Positions 25,401-35,511 are shown, counted from the stretch's first letter. The stretch is DNA of 64,000 nt from Shewanella sp. 10N.286.48.A6 (GCF_002873135.1 NZ_MCVI01000021.1:257144-321143); one strand, 5' to 3'. Made by a program: numbers and translations. The notes: a model not told the origin generated them from the sequence alone.

Positions 25401-26067
25401 GCGCTAATAATTCTGACAACCTTGTATAATCTAAAATAATCATCTTGCCTCTGACTAAATCAATATAGCCATCTTCAGCCAACTTATTGAGTACTTCATT
25501 GACTCGAGGGCGACTTACATTGGCAATTTCACTCAGTTGCTGCTGGGTGATTTTTAGTTCAATAACGGGCAAATCAATCATGCGTTTAGCACGTACTAAT
25601 TCTAATAAAAAATGAATGATACGTTCTTCAATACCATAAAATGACAAGTGCATACCTTGAACCAGTTTAGGGGTATTACGGCGCATAATGCTATAAATAA
25701 ACTTATAAATCTCAGGGTTAATGTTAGCTAACTCAGTGAGTTCACATTTAGGGAAAAACAAGCTGTTGATCGGTTCCAGTTCATTGGTATAAAGACTAAT
25801 TTTAGGGAAAATCTCAACCGCTACAGCCCCAACCCACATTTCTTTACCAAATATAAAACTCGCTAAAGGGCGGTTATCAGCACTGGTGGTGGCAAATGTA
25901 CCCAGACCATCGATACAGTAAAAATACCCCCGTTCACTGTCATCAGCCAGTAGGTTACTGTATTTCTCAATGCCTTGATCATCGACAGCAATATCCATGA
26001 TCTCAGCTTTGGTTCTTTCGCTCAATTCACAGGGCCAGTTTATTTGTTTACGTAACGCGAGTGTCAT
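25384..26067 (-). CDS. Crp/Fnr-family transcriptional regulator
   Basis: 227 residues, start ATG 26067 after GGAG. Residues 20-130 form a cyclic-nucleotide-binding-like beta-roll (ERGYFYCIDGLGTFA, PLASFIFGKEMWVGAVAVEIFP); the C-terminal part is a winged helix with ITQQQLSEIANVSRPRVNEVLNKLAEDGYIDL, the recognition helix in the RPRVNEVL segment. No FNR cysteine cluster, and cAMP-contact residues are not obvious, so a ligand is not assigned. Its 3' end lies in tandem repeats. It is the second gene of a pair with an upstream helical protein 30 bp away. Confidence 0.85.
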   Translation of the reverse strand: MTLALRKQINWPCELSERTKAEIMDIAVDDQGIEKYSNLLADDSERGYFYCIDGLGTFATTSADNRPLASFIFGKEMWVGAVAVEIFPKISLYTNELEPINSLFFPKCELTELANINPEIYKFIYSIMRRNTPKLVQGMHLSFYGIEERIIHFLLELVRAKRMIDLPVIELKITQQQLSEIANVSRPRVNEVLNKLAEDGYIDLVRGKMIILDYTRLSELLALRVTM

Positions 26068-26097
26068 TTATTCTCCAGTCAAACATTTCAGCAAGCG

Positions 26098-26532
26098 TTA
26101 AGCAGACATAACTTGTTTAAAGCTATTAAGCATTGAGCGATCTGTACGTGCTTTTTTTAATTTTCTAATACTTTCTTTTAATGATTGCTCTGCCAAGCGG
26201 CCAAATACACCATCATATTCTTTTTCATCAATTTCTTTTTCTGACTCAGCCTCATCTGCAATTTCTTGGGCAACACGGCTTAACTGCATCCACGCATTGG
26301 CAATATAAAAACCATGAAACTCCGCCTTGGGCAGTAATTTTTGTGCACTCGCAGGCATTGCTTGCCAGCTTTTAGCAAATAACTCAGCCTTGTCTTCAAT
26401 TAGCTCATTAAACAAACCTTCATAAGCCTCAAGTAAAGTCTCTGGTAATTTATCCATCGGCAGCACTTTATTAGCGACATTAAAAGAAATCTGCTTTGCT
26501 GTTGCTTTATACTCTTCGCTTAGTTGACTCAT
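26098..26532 (-). CDS. Uncharacterised helical protein (144 aa)
   Basis: No recognised family. The sequence is almost entirely helix-forming and acidic (SEEYKATAKQISFNVANKV, FNELIEDKAELFAKSWQAMP, VAQEIADEAESEKEIDEKEY), no signal peptide, no cysteine, no membrane helix. Its ATG (26532) follows AGAGAA. It precedes the Crp/Fnr-type regulator by 30 bp on the same strand, so the two likely share a transcript and perhaps a regulatory task. Confidence 0.7.
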   Translation of the reverse strand: MSQLSEEYKATAKQISFNVANKVLPMDKLPETLLEAYEGLFNELIEDKAELFAKSWQAMPASAQKLLPKAEFHGFYIANAWMQLSRVAQEIADEAESEKEIDEKEYDGVFGRLAEQSLKESIRKLKKARTDRSMLNSFKQVMSA

Positions 26533-27623
26533 TAGTTTGTTCTCTATTTCAATGATTAAGTTAGCGCCATGAATTCATGTGATTAACGCAGTTTGAGTAA
26601 CTAAGTCGCATTAACAGCACTTAAAATGGCACAGGCATAAGGTTTCTATCGCAGAAAATACTGCCATTAAACCTTTAAGCTTTATGTTATTTAGCAACAG
26701 ACTAGTATAAACGATATTATCAACGCCTTTATAGGTTATAGACATATATATTGCTTGTTTTTGTGAAGCTGCAAATACCTACCCAGTCAATAATGTGATC
26801 TTATCCAGTTAGATTAAAAGTGGCCCGTTAAACACATAAAATGAATGCAAACAACTTGACTCATGAATGATGATGCTTTTAACATTTATCGACTCTTTTT
26901 AAGGTGTTTTCACTATGGTAAACACAGTTAACGAACTATATTAGCAACAGCTATTTTTAAAAGATGAAATAAACAATTAATCAGATTACCTCACAGTGCA
27001 TTTAAACAAAAAAACGCGAGTAAATATTAACAAAAGCACAGGCTGAAGTGTTCTTTGTGTGACACATACTTGTTTATTTACCCTTTTAAACAGAAGCTTA
27101 GCCATAACAGCGCTACTTATTCAGCTTTGATTGAACAAACCAAAATTTCTGTCATAATGTTGTGAAGCCAGTAAGTTAAATTAGCAATCTTTGATATAGA
27201 TCTTATCTCTTTTTTTATTAACTTTTATGCCTGCTTAACGATTTATGCAGCTTTACGTAATTCGACATACCTAGATAGCTGCACCAGCAATAGTTACCAA
27301 GCTGATAACAATAAGTTAGCAAAGTTAAGTAAATTTGTTGATACTCACCTGCAGAAAAAAGATATTATTGATCCTAGTGGCTAATTGAACTTTTTATATT
27401 GTTATCAAATACTAAATAATAAAATACAAAAATATTAATTCAGGGAAAAGTTGCATGGCCGATATTAAGCAAAGCGGCCAATTTTCAACCTGTAGCCTAA
27501 CAATAAAAAGCACTGAGCACTGTTTTGCTCAAGTTGATTAGCACTTTTGTAAAAGTTGTGCTTAAAAGGATTGTTGCGAGTTAACAAGCCAGTTTACAGC
27601 CTTAGTTAACAAACAAAAACAGC
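26533..27623. other. Long intergenic stretch, about 1.1 kb
   Basis: No gene of credible length. A 28-codon frame at 27455-27541 (MADIKQSGQFSTCSLTIK...) and a 22-codon frame at 26864 exist but show no supporting signal. An imperfect AGCAC/GTGCT hairpin lies near 27540-27565. The length upstream of the TPR-GGDEF pair may hold regulatory sequence or an unseen small RNA. Confidence 0.4.
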
Positions 27624-27716
27624 ATGAAGGAACTGCGTAAAGCAAGTATAAAAAATTGCATAATAATTATAATTCAACAATTAGCGTTTTTAACGGCCTT
27701 TACTGTCACAAGGTGA
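27624..27716 (+). CDS. Possible 30-codon upstream ORF of the TPR-GGDEF gene
   Basis: ATG AAG GAA CTG ... to a TGA that overlaps a GTG in the GGDEF frame (GTGA at 27713-27716). If the downstream protein actually starts at that GTG (VSRYINQ...), its start would be coupled to this short peptide (MKELRKASIKN, isoleucine run, QQLAFLTAF). No strong ribosome site at either place. Confidence 0.2.
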   Translation: MKELRKASIKNCIIIIIQQLAFLTAFTVTR

Positions 27717-29608
27717 GTCGTTACATCAATCAGCTGCTGTTATTGTTGGTATTAGTCGGTTTACTGAATAGTGCTTCAGTGACTGCTTTTACTTTTGATA
27801 ACAAGGCAGCTGATGACTTGTTCCATCAATTAAAAACAGAACAGATCACAGATTTACTTGTCATAGAGCAAACATTACTCAAACTCGAGAACATTATTGC
27901 CAGTAACGATATTGAGCGCCAGCAGCTGTTACTTACTGAGCAATGTAAAACCTTTAGCTCCAGTGACAGTGAGCAAAACAACAACTTTATTACCACGACA
28001 AACAACATTGAGCAGCAATCTTTTTTTAGTCCACAAATTCCAATTTTGCTGAATTTATGTCGTTCAAAAGCATTCAGATACCTTGACCAACATAGCAGCG
28101 CGATTAAACTAAATCAGGCTGCACTTGAACAAGCCTTAGCACTAAATGACAAGCATATCATCGCCAAAGCCCATAATAACATTGCCAAACAAGCACTTTA
28201 TCAAGGTCAGTTTTCCAAAGCGATTGATAGCTTCACTCAGTCTTTTGAGCTCAATCAACAAATAGGCTTACAGCATGCAGCTAGCTTAGACTTACTGAAT
28301 TTAGCAGGTATTTACCGGCGCTCAGGCGATAACGAAAAAGCACTTTATTACTACAACAGAATAAAGGGTTACCTTAATAAAACCAAAGACTTAATGTTAC
28401 TTGCCAATGTTGAAAACTCACTCGCTTATATAGAATTAGATCGCGGTGAATATCAGCAAGCACTGGAATACTTTGAAAAAGTCTATCAGGTCATCGAGGG
28501 GATCAATGATCCGCTTTACACCGCTAGAGTTGCGATTGATATGTCAGCGCCGCTGATTAAACTTGGCCGATTAGCAGAAGCAGAAAAGTGGCTAAATCAA
28601 GCTCGACCTTACATGACCCCCGAGATGTACTCTCACTATGGTTACATGCATAGTTATTATTTAGAGCTGCGCATGTTACAAGGCAACTATGCTAGCGCCT
28701 TTGAGCATTTCAATGCAGCAACAGCTAACTTTCAAAAGTATAATATGCAAAAAGGTTTAGCTATTAGTTATCAGTTAGCCAGTCAGTTATTTGCTATCCA
28801 AGCTGATTATAAGTCAGCTAACTACTGGCACCATCAGTTCTTAAGCATTCATAAACAACTCGATCAGTTAAGGCTGGACACCTATAATTCCGACATGAGA
28901 CTCAAGTTTGACTCAGATAACCTAGAAGATAAACAAGCACAGTTAATTGAGTTCCAAGCGCTTAAAGACATTCAGCTTAATGCCGTAAAAACTCAGCAAA
29001 AATTACAATACACCGCCCTCGCAATGACATTTATCTTCTTGTTAATATTAGTTATTTTAATTATTAAGCTGCAAAAAAAGTCACAACAATATCGACAAAT
29101 AGCATTAAAAGATCCACTCACCAACATCCCTAATCGCTTACATGCCTACGAGGTCATGCAAAAGCTGCTAAAGCAAAAAGTGCAATTTTCTATCTTACTT
29201 ATCGACGTAGATCACTTTAAGAGTGTCAATGACCGATTCGGCCATGACATCGGTGATGTAGCACTACAACTCATTGCTCAAACTTGTCAGCAAAATTGCC
29301 GCGAGGAAGATACTGTGGCGCGTATTGGTGGTGAAGAGTTTCTGATCATTATGCCAAAGACAAATATCGAGCAATCGATGATTTTCGCTGAGCGAATTAA
29401 TCATAAAATGAAACTTGTGAACTCACCGCAGTTAAACGATAACTTGATATTTTCAGTCAGTATCGGCATTACAAGCGTGATTGATGAAAGCAGTATTTCT
29501 ACTATTTTGAAAAAAGCTGATATTGCCCTCTATGAGGCAAAAAATGACGGCAGAGACTGCTATAGGCATTATCAATATCTCCCAAACATCATTAAAGGAG
29601 AGCATTGA
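27656..29608 (+). CDS. TPR-sensor GGDEF diguanylate cyclase (paralogue 1)
   Basis: Longest reading starts at a TTG (27656; 650 aa); a GTG at 27713 is an alternative that begins just before the signal-peptide core (INQLLLLLVLVGLLN). A periplasmic region of TPR repeats follows (LYQGQFSKAIDSFTQSFELN, GEYQQALEYFEKVYQVI), then one membrane helix (near residue 460) and a GGDEF domain with IDVDHFKSVNDRFGHDIGD and ARIGGEEF. REED five residues before GGEEF forms an I-site. It probably senses a periplasmic protein or peptide and makes c-di-GMP. Tandem with a close paralogue three bases downstream. Confidence 0.87.
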   Translation: MHNNYNSTISVFNGLYCHKVSRYINQLLLLLVLVGLLNSASVTAFTFDNKAADDLFHQLKTEQITDLLVIEQTLLKLENIIASNDIERQQLLLTEQCKTFSSSDSEQNNNFITTTNNIEQQSFFSPQIPILLNLCRSKAFRYLDQHSSAIKLNQAALEQALALNDKHIIAKAHNNIAKQALYQGQFSKAIDSFTQSFELNQQIGLQHAASLDLLNLAGIYRRSGDNEKALYYYNRIKGYLNKTKDLMLLANVENSLAYIELDRGEYQQALEYFEKVYQVIEGINDPLYTARVAIDMSAPLIKLGRLAEAEKWLNQARPYMTPEMYSHYGYMHSYYLELRMLQGNYASAFEHFNAATANFQKYNMQKGLAISYQLASQLFAIQADYKSANYWHHQFLSIHKQLDQLRLDTYNSDMRLKFDSDNLEDKQAQLIEFQALKDIQLNAVKTQQKLQYTALAMTFIFLLILVILIIKLQKKSQQYRQIALKDPLTNIPNRLHAYEVMQKLLKQKVQFSILLIDVDHFKSVNDRFGHDIGDVALQLIAQTCQQNCREEDTVARIGGEEFLIIMPKTNIEQSMIFAERINHKMKLVNSPQLNDNLIFSVSIGITSVIDESSISTILKKADIALYEAKNDGRDCYRHYQYLPNIIKGEH

Positions 29609-29611
29609 TAT

Positions 29612-31567
29612 ATGCACAGCGGCAATCAAAAAAGCCTTTTTCACGGCATTAATAAAAACCTGTTTATCCAAATGCTAGTTCGTAAGCCATTGCTCATTAT
29701 TAGCTTAGGTTTAGCTATGCTCAGTATGAGTTTCTCAAGCTTTGCCAAAATAGAAAACCCTGAGTTTGATACACTCTTTAACGCCGCCGATCAAACCGAT
29801 ATTAACGATCCTAGTTTTCCGAAAATGGTTAAAGACCTTGAAAGTTTAATCGGACCAGAAGATATCGAACGCACTTATTTGTTACTGCCTAAACAGTGTC
29901 TTAGTCATAATGTTTTCCATGGCGATGAAAATAAATTAGCCGATCAGTTCATTATTGATGCCATTAAAGCTTACCCAGCAATGCCAACAAGAACTCGAAT
30001 AGAGTTGAAGCTCTGTGAAGCAGCCATTATGCGTTACCGCGGTGATATCTCAGCGGCAAATGAACTTAGTCGTCAAGGCTTGGCTGAGGCAGAAGGGATT
30101 AACAACCGCCGCTTAATGGCTGATGCCTATTCACAGCTTGGTCAAATCGCCTCCTATACCGCTGATTTCGCGATGGCGCTGAAAAACTTATTATTGGCTC
30201 ATGAGCTGTATAAAGAGTTTGATTTACCCACTAGACAGCACCTCAGCCTACTAGATTTAGCGGTCACTTATCGCCGTATGGGCGAAACGGACACCGCCCT
30301 AAAATATTATCTCCAGCTTGAGCAAGCCTTTACCAAGAGCAACCAGCTTGATTTAGCCATGATGGTAAAAATGGACATGGCCTATGCCTATGAAGATTTA
30401 CGCCAATACCAAAAAGCTGCCGACCACTATTTAACCGTATTGGACTATTTTCAGACTATCTATACCGACCCTACATACCCTGCACGGGTAGCTGTAGATA
30501 TGTCTTACCCACTTATTGAACTAGGCAAATATCAACTCGCCCTTGATTATCTCAAGGAATATGAAGATGTCATCGGCCCTAATGTAGATACTCATTATAG
30601 TTTTATGCAATTGTTCTTTGCCCAAGCTAAACATGGGTTAGGGCTCGAAGAGCAAGCAATACCTTACTTAGACAAGGCCACCGCAGGGTTTGAGCGCAAT
30701 CACAATAAGCGCGGCCATGAAATGCTACTCAAATCAAAAATAGAGATATATGAATCCTTACAAGATTGGCAGCAAGCCTATGACGCACAAATTAGCCTGT
30801 ATGAGATACATCAGCTAATTGATAAGGCGATGGAAAATCAAAGCAGCACTGAAATGCTAGTCAAGTTTGATAGTGAAAAAATTGAAGCTGAAAATGCTAA
30901 ATTGATCGCATTCCAATTACTGAAAGAGCACCAGTTAGTCACCCAACAAGACAATAAAAGATTACAAATTATTGCACTAATACTGGGCGGTGCGTCATTA
31001 ATATTACTGTTTATATTTACTCTCTACTCAAACAAGAAGTCGAAACAATTTAAACAGTTAGCATTGACCGATTTACTAACCCAGTTGCCAAACCGCCTTG
31101 CCTTGTATCAACAGGCAAATCAATTATTTAATAATGCCTTAATCAATCAGCAAACTTTGGCTATTGTGTCTTTTGATGTCGATCATTTTAAGCAAGTAAA
31201 TGACACCTATGGTCATGACGCTGGTGATACTGTCCTTAAAACATTAGCAGAGATCTGTACTAGCAAATTACCAGCAAACGCAGTCATTGGTAGAGTAGGT
31301 GGTGAAGAGTTCTTAGTGTTATTACCGCAAATTCGCTCCACTGCTGCGATATCACTAACACAAGCGATCATCGAGGACGTATCAAGTCATGATTTCTCAG
31401 CAATTAACCCCGAGCTAAAGGTCACCATCAGTGCTGGGGTGAGCACTTATTATGATGAACAAACATTATCTGAACTGATAAAAAAATCAGACATGGCGCT
31501 TTACCAAGCCAAAAGAAATGGCCGAAATCAGCTATCGTACTACCATGATGACTCACAGAGGTTATAA
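29612..31567 (+). CDS. TPR-sensor GGDEF diguanylate cyclase (paralogue 2)
   Basis: 651 residues, same architecture and length as the gene three bases upstream: signal/anchor (LLIISLGLAMLSMSFSSFA), TPR repeats (YTADFAMALKNLLLAHELY, KYQLALDYLKEYEDV), a second membrane helix (IIALILGGASLILLFIFTLY) and GGDEF (SFDVDHFKQVNDTYGHDAGD, GRVGGEEF). Unlike paralogue 1 it lacks the RxxD I-site (LPAN at that position), so the two enzymes probably differ in product inhibition. AAAGGAG lies upstream of the ATG. A tandem duplication followed by divergence is evident. Confidence 0.9.
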   Translation: MHSGNQKSLFHGINKNLFIQMLVRKPLLIISLGLAMLSMSFSSFAKIENPEFDTLFNAADQTDINDPSFPKMVKDLESLIGPEDIERTYLLLPKQCLSHNVFHGDENKLADQFIIDAIKAYPAMPTRTRIELKLCEAAIMRYRGDISAANELSRQGLAEAEGINNRRLMADAYSQLGQIASYTADFAMALKNLLLAHELYKEFDLPTRQHLSLLDLAVTYRRMGETDTALKYYLQLEQAFTKSNQLDLAMMVKMDMAYAYEDLRQYQKAADHYLTVLDYFQTIYTDPTYPARVAVDMSYPLIELGKYQLALDYLKEYEDVIGPNVDTHYSFMQLFFAQAKHGLGLEEQAIPYLDKATAGFERNHNKRGHEMLLKSKIEIYESLQDWQQAYDAQISLYEIHQLIDKAMENQSSTEMLVKFDSEKIEAENAKLIAFQLLKEHQLVTQQDNKRLQIIALILGGASLILLFIFTLYSNKKSKQFKQLALTDLLTQLPNRLALYQQANQLFNNALINQQTLAIVSFDVDHFKQVNDTYGHDAGDTVLKTLAEICTSKLPANAVIGRVGGEEFLVLLPQIRSTAAISLTQAIIEDVSSHDFSAINPELKVTISAGVSTYYDEQTLSELIKKSDMALYQAKRNGRNQLSYYHDDSQRL

Positions 31568-31608
31568 TAAAACAGTGGATCACTAACCTAGCGTAAATAG
31601 CTGTCATC

Positions 31609-32919
31609 ATGCCTAATTCAAATATACCTCCTAATGCTAATCCAGCGGCTAATACTAATACAGCGCTTAATGCTAGGGAAAAGGAGTCTGCCACAACCCC
31701 CTCAGGACTATTACAGCCATTAGCGCATAAGCTTTCAGCCACTGAGATGGCGGAGTTAGCTTACTTAATAAAGAGCTGGGCGTTTGAATTAGGGTTTTCT
31801 CAGCTTGGGATCACCGATACCGATTTAAAAAGCGAAGAGAGCAAGTTACAACAATGGCTCGATAATGGTTATCACGGGGAAATGGGCTATATGGCCAGCC
31901 ACGGCATGATGCGCGCTCGCCCCCATGAGCTTCACCCTGGTACCGTTCGCGTACTCAGCACCAGAATGGACTATTTACCGCCACAAGCGGGCTTTGCCAC
32001 TAATTTATCAGACCCAAACTTAGGTTATATTTCTCGTTATGCAGGCGGCAGAGATTACCATAAACTGATTCGTAAACAGCTTAAAAAACTCGGTGATAAA
32101 ATCGTGTCACACTGCCATAACTTAGGGCTTGATGGCATTGATTTCAGACCGTTTGTGGACTCTGCCCCAATCCTTGAACGGCCATTAGCGGAAAAAGCAG
32201 GTCTTGGCTGGACAGGTAAACATTCATTATTACTAAACCCTGAGGCTGGCAGTTGGTTCTTTTTAGGCGAAGTGTTAATTAACTTACCTTTGCCTGTAGA
32301 TATTCCTATCCACCAAAGCTGTAATAGCTGCGTAGCCTGCATAAAATCATGCCCGACTAATGCCATATTAGACAACAATGTGGTCGATGGTCGCCGCTGT
32401 ATCTCTTACCTCACCATTGAATTACAAGGCGTGATACCTGAAGAATTTCGCCAAGCCATTGGCAATCGCATTTATGGTTGTGATGATTGCCAATTAGTGT
32501 GCCCTGTTAACAGTAAAGCGCCGCTAACTCAGCAAACTGATTTTCATATTCGTAAACAACTGATCCAACCTGATTTACTAAGCTTGTTTGCTTGGACTGA
32601 AAAGCAATTTCTATCACTTACAGAAGGCAGCCCTATACGTCGAATTGGCCATAAAAGCTGGTTAAGAAACATTGCGATTGCCTTAGGTAACGCGCCGTTT
32701 AATCAGCAAATTATTGATGCGCTTAACCTACGCAGATGTAGCGATGAAGTCGATGAAATGGTCATAGAACATATTGATTGGGCACTAGCGCAACAAGCAC
32801 TTAAACAGCAAGATTTAACCCCTGACGATAAAACAAAAACGGCGCCTAAAAGTCATTTAAGCCGTAAAACCTTGCGAGTGATCCGCAGTGTTGAAAAAGG
32901 CTTACCTAGAGACGCTTAA
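31609..32919 (+). CDS. queG: Epoxyqueuosine reductase
   Basis: 436 residues, about 55 longer than E. coli QueG because of an Asn/Ala-rich N-terminal extension (residues 1-45). The core begins at MAELAYLIKSWAFELGFSQLGIT. Family landmarks: HGMMRARPHELHPGTVRVLS, the cobalamin/substrate site FRPFVDSAPILERPLAEKAG, and two 4Fe-4S clusters bound by CNSCVACIKSCP and CDDCQLVCP. It performs the last step of queuosine synthesis in tRNA, using cobalamin, which links it to the B12 receptor nearby. Starts 41 bp after the GGDEF gene; start weakly supported. Confidence 0.95.
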   Translation: MPNSNIPPNANPAANTNTALNAREKESATTPSGLLQPLAHKLSATEMAELAYLIKSWAFELGFSQLGITDTDLKSEESKLQQWLDNGYHGEMGYMASHGMMRARPHELHPGTVRVLSTRMDYLPPQAGFATNLSDPNLGYISRYAGGRDYHKLIRKQLKKLGDKIVSHCHNLGLDGIDFRPFVDSAPILERPLAEKAGLGWTGKHSLLLNPEAGSWFFLGEVLINLPLPVDIPIHQSCNSCVACIKSCPTNAILDNNVVDGRRCISYLTIELQGVIPEEFRQAIGNRIYGCDDCQLVCPVNSKAPLTQQTDFHIRKQLIQPDLLSLFAWTEKQFLSLTEGSPIRRIGHKSWLRNIAIALGNAPFNQQIIDALNLRRCSDEVDEMVIEHIDWALAQQALKQQDLTPDDKTKTAPKSHLSRKTLRVIRSVEKGLPRDA

Positions 32920-32956
32920 ACCTTTTACTTATTGTCATCTTTCAGACACCACGTCT

Positions 32957-33175
32957 TCAATGAGGTGATTTCTGATCTAAAGTAAAACCGACTTTAATAG
33001 TGACTTGCCAGTGAGCAATTAAACCTTCTTCTAGGTGACCTCTGGTCTCAACAACCTGAAACCAACGTAAATGTTTAAGCGATTCATTAGCTGCTGCAAT
33101 TGCATTTTTTATCGCATCATCAGAGCTGATAGGTGACGATCCTGTTAACTCAATAATTTTATAAGTGTGGCTCAT
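32957..33175 (-). CDS. Dodecin
   Basis: 72 residues matching dodecin: [49 protein letters not shown] and [13 protein letters not shown]. The tryptophan of LRWFQV stacks on the flavin in the family. Dodecins form hollow 12-mers that store riboflavin or FMN. Convergent with queG and divergent from metR. Confidence 0.93.
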   Translation of the reverse strand: MSHTYKIIELTGSSPISSDDAIKNAIAAANESLKHLRWFQVVETRGHLEEGLIAHWQVTIKVGFTLDQKSPH

Positions 33176-33423
33176 TTGTGACTCCAGTCATTTAAACTCA
33201 ATCAACATAGAAATTCAGTAAAGCAATACCAGTCTGAGTATAGATAAGCCTAGCAAAACTGCGTAGTCGCAGATTAAAAACCTCAAAAAGCCCTCTCTCA
33301 ATGACCTTTAAACTAGTGATCACTTATTAAAGTCACTTTTTATAAAATCAAAAGCTGTAATTTTCACGTCAAAACAATCACAAAAGTTAACAATGAGACT
33401 ACATTTTCGTAAATAAATTACAC

Positions 33424-33447
33424 AGGCGTCTGGACGTCTAGAAGTTT
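33424..33447 (+). promoter_or_regulatory. MetJ operator (three tandem met boxes)
   Basis: AGGCGTCT, GGACGTCT and AGAAGTTT stand head to tail as 8-mers, close to the AGACGTCT consensus. Located 74 bp before metR, as expected for methionine repression by MetJ with S-adenosylmethionine. Confidence 0.88.
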
Positions 33448-33520
33448 GTTGTGATAGTCTTGATACAAGCAACCGAATTGATTTCACCCGTAAGTTGAGC
33501 AAAATTCATGTGAGGATTAT

Positions 33521-34453
33521 ATGATAGAGCTGAGACACCTTCGAACTCTGATGGCACTTAAAGAAAGTGGTAGCCTTGCTGGTGCTGCGAAAAAACGCTT
33601 CGTAACTCAATCAGCGCTATCTCATCAAATAAAAGAATTAGAAACACGCATTAATTCGTCTATTTTTATTCGAAAGAGCAAACCATTATCTTTTACTCAA
33701 GAAGGCACTCGACTACTTAATTTGGCGGAGGAAATTCTCCCTAAAGTGATGGTGACAGAATCAGATCTGAAAAAAGGCCTTGATGGAGAGGCGCAATCTT
33801 TAAAATTGGGGATTGAATGCCATAGCTGCTTTCGCTGGTTAATGCCGGTGACCGAGGCCTTTAAACAAATCGCACCAGATGGCCGTATTGATTTATCTAG
33901 CCGTCATTTATTTGATTCATTAAATGCCTTAGCGCTTGGTGAGTTGGATATTGTACTCACTTCAGATCCAGTACCAGGGCATGCACTTGCCTATCAACAT
34001 TTGTTTGATTTTGAAGTGAAGTTAGTCGTTTCAAATGAGCATCCTCTAGCAAAACAGCCATTCATTAAACCTGAGCAGCTCGCCAAGCAAACACTGATCA
34101 CTTACCCTGTTCCATTGCAGCGCCTTGATATTTATAAGCACTTTTTAGAACCTGCTGGTGTTGAGGTGGGTGAACAAAAGCAATGTGACTTAACAGCGAT
34201 GCTGCTTCAACGTATTGCTTGTAATGATGGCGTAGCGGCGCTGCCAAGCTGGTCAATTAATGAAGGCCATGGACTTAACTTAAGTTCTGTAAAACTTGGC
34301 AGCGAAGGCTTAAAAAGGCCGTTATTTGCAGCCTACCGCCTTAATACATCCAATACCCATTTAATTCAAAAATGGCTAACCTTAGTGGCTGCTGAAGGGC
34401 TAAAGTTACAAAGATTAAGTCAAAAGCACCAATCGCTCTTAGAATGTGCATAA
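33521..34453 (+). CDS. metR: LysR-type regulator MetR
   Basis: 310 residues. N-terminal winged helix MIELRHLRTLMALKESGSLAGAAKKRF and TQSALSHQIKELE; effector domain shows the MetR-specific IECHSCFRWLMPVTEAFK, LDIVLTSDPVPGHALAYQHLFDFEV and GVAALPSWSI. MetR activates metE and metH in response to homocysteine. GAGG upstream of the ATG; MetJ boxes sit in its leader and a terminator follows. Regulation by MetJ explains its expression logic. Confidence 0.95.
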   Translation: MIELRHLRTLMALKESGSLAGAAKKRFVTQSALSHQIKELETRINSSIFIRKSKPLSFTQEGTRLLNLAEEILPKVMVTESDLKKGLDGEAQSLKLGIECHSCFRWLMPVTEAFKQIAPDGRIDLSSRHLFDSLNALALGELDIVLTSDPVPGHALAYQHLFDFEVKLVVSNEHPLAKQPFIKPEQLAKQTLITYPVPLQRLDIYKHFLEPAGVEVGEQKQCDLTAMLLQRIACNDGVAALPSWSINEGHGLNLSSVKLGSEGLKRPLFAAYRLNTSNTHLIQKWLTLVAAEGLKLQRLSQKHQSLLECA

Positions 34454-34473
34454 ACAAGTTGTGAAAAATCCAT

Positions 34474-34504
34474 AAAAAATGCCACGATTAAGGTGGCATT
34501 TTTT
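34474..34504 (+). terminator. metR terminator
   Basis: AAAAAATGCCAC / GTGGCATTTTTT with a 7-base loop, 21 bp after the stop. Symmetric A/T tracts allow it to serve the convergent HDOD gene as well. Confidence 0.92.
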
Positions 34505-34542
34505 ATGTCATGGGATTAAATCAACTCGCTATACTAGCTTCA

Positions 34543-35295
34543 TTAATTAGATTCATTAATTGGGTTTATCAATACATTACGTTTGCTCAGCACAGCTCTA
34601 AGCACTAAGCCTGCAGAGTTTACATTGCTCGTTTGGTTAATATTATGGGCCACCATAAATTCATTGCGTAACTCATCATCTAACCCAAGAGCCTCAAATG
34701 CTTCTATAGATAAACTTTGCTGCTGGGTATCAATGAGCTTTTTTATCACCTGTAATGCTATGGGCTTTTCTGAGGCGGCATTTAAAAATGCAAACGCACT
34801 TAAGGTAATCACTTGACCAAATACACTAAATAGCGCCAAGGTTTGCAGTTCATCTGCATCAATATCTATAGCTTGTTTATTGTCTTCAAGCTCACGTAAA
34901 TAATGCACTGCATCGGTAGCGATATTTTCAGTAAGCGCCCAATAGCCCTTAACTAATTTACAATATGGTTCAGGTAATTCATCTAAGCGTTCTTTTAGAT
35001 AAAATGAGAAGCTATAGCGGTAAATATTGACTTGGCCTAAACGGATAAGCGCATCTTTTATACTGCGATTTTTTGTCGCGATTACGCCACCAGCTTGAGC
35101 GGTATTACTGCGCCAAAGTAAATGAGCGGCAAGCGCGGGATCGCTGGCAATGATATCGATAATAATGCGGATATCTGCTTCATTAATTAAGGCCTTTTTT
35201 AAAGGGATCAAAATACCACGGCGCCCAATGACTTGTTCTTCGTTGCCAATAATAGCTTTTACTTGAGTGAGTACCTGCTGCTCAAGGTAGGTCAT
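34543..35295 (-). CDS. HDOD-domain protein
   Basis: 250 residues. Residues 28-200 form an HDOD domain: IPLKKALINEADIRIIIDIIASDPALAAHLLWRSN and SIKDALIRLGQVNIYRYSFSFYL. The usual HD metal ligands are absent, as in most HDOD proteins, so it is a signalling scaffold rather than a phosphodiesterase. Such proteins often work with c-di-GMP or quorum networks; four GGDEF genes are in the window, though none is adjacent. Cytosolic, monocistronic. Confidence 0.82.
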   Translation of the reverse strand: MTYLEQQVLTQVKAIIGNEEQVIGRRGILIPLKKALINEADIRIIIDIIASDPALAAHLLWRSNTAQAGGVIATKNRSIKDALIRLGQVNIYRYSFSFYLKERLDELPEPYCKLVKGYWALTENIATDAVHYLRELEDNKQAIDIDADELQTLALFSVFGQVITLSAFAFLNAASEKPIALQVIKKLIDTQQQSLSIEAFEALGLDDELRNEFMVAHNINQTSNVNSAGLVLRAVLSKRNVLINPINESN

Positions 35296-35386
35296 AAAGC
35301 GATGCTTCCCTGTATAATTCTTCGTTCTCGATTAACGAATTTATCCATAGAAACCCTACAAAGGTCAAGTGATTAATGCTGATTAA

Positions 35387-35418
35387 GACAAAAAGCCGAC
35401 AAGTGCTTTGTCGGCTTT
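35387..35418 (-). terminator. Terminator of the btuB-like gene
   Basis: AAAGCCGACAA / TTGTCGGCTTT with a short loop and five T on the minus strand. About 95 bp beyond the btuB stop. Confidence 0.85.
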
Positions 35419-35511
35419 AGTATCTTCAGTGTAATTAGCTAAATAACAAGTTATTATCGTCTAAAAATCAGACGCTTCGCTTATTATCTGTTAGTTCATT
35501 ACAAAGGGATT

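Noticed and set aside
27455..27541. 28-codon frame in the long intergenic stretch
   Set aside because: Ribosome site weak, no recognisable features and length within chance.
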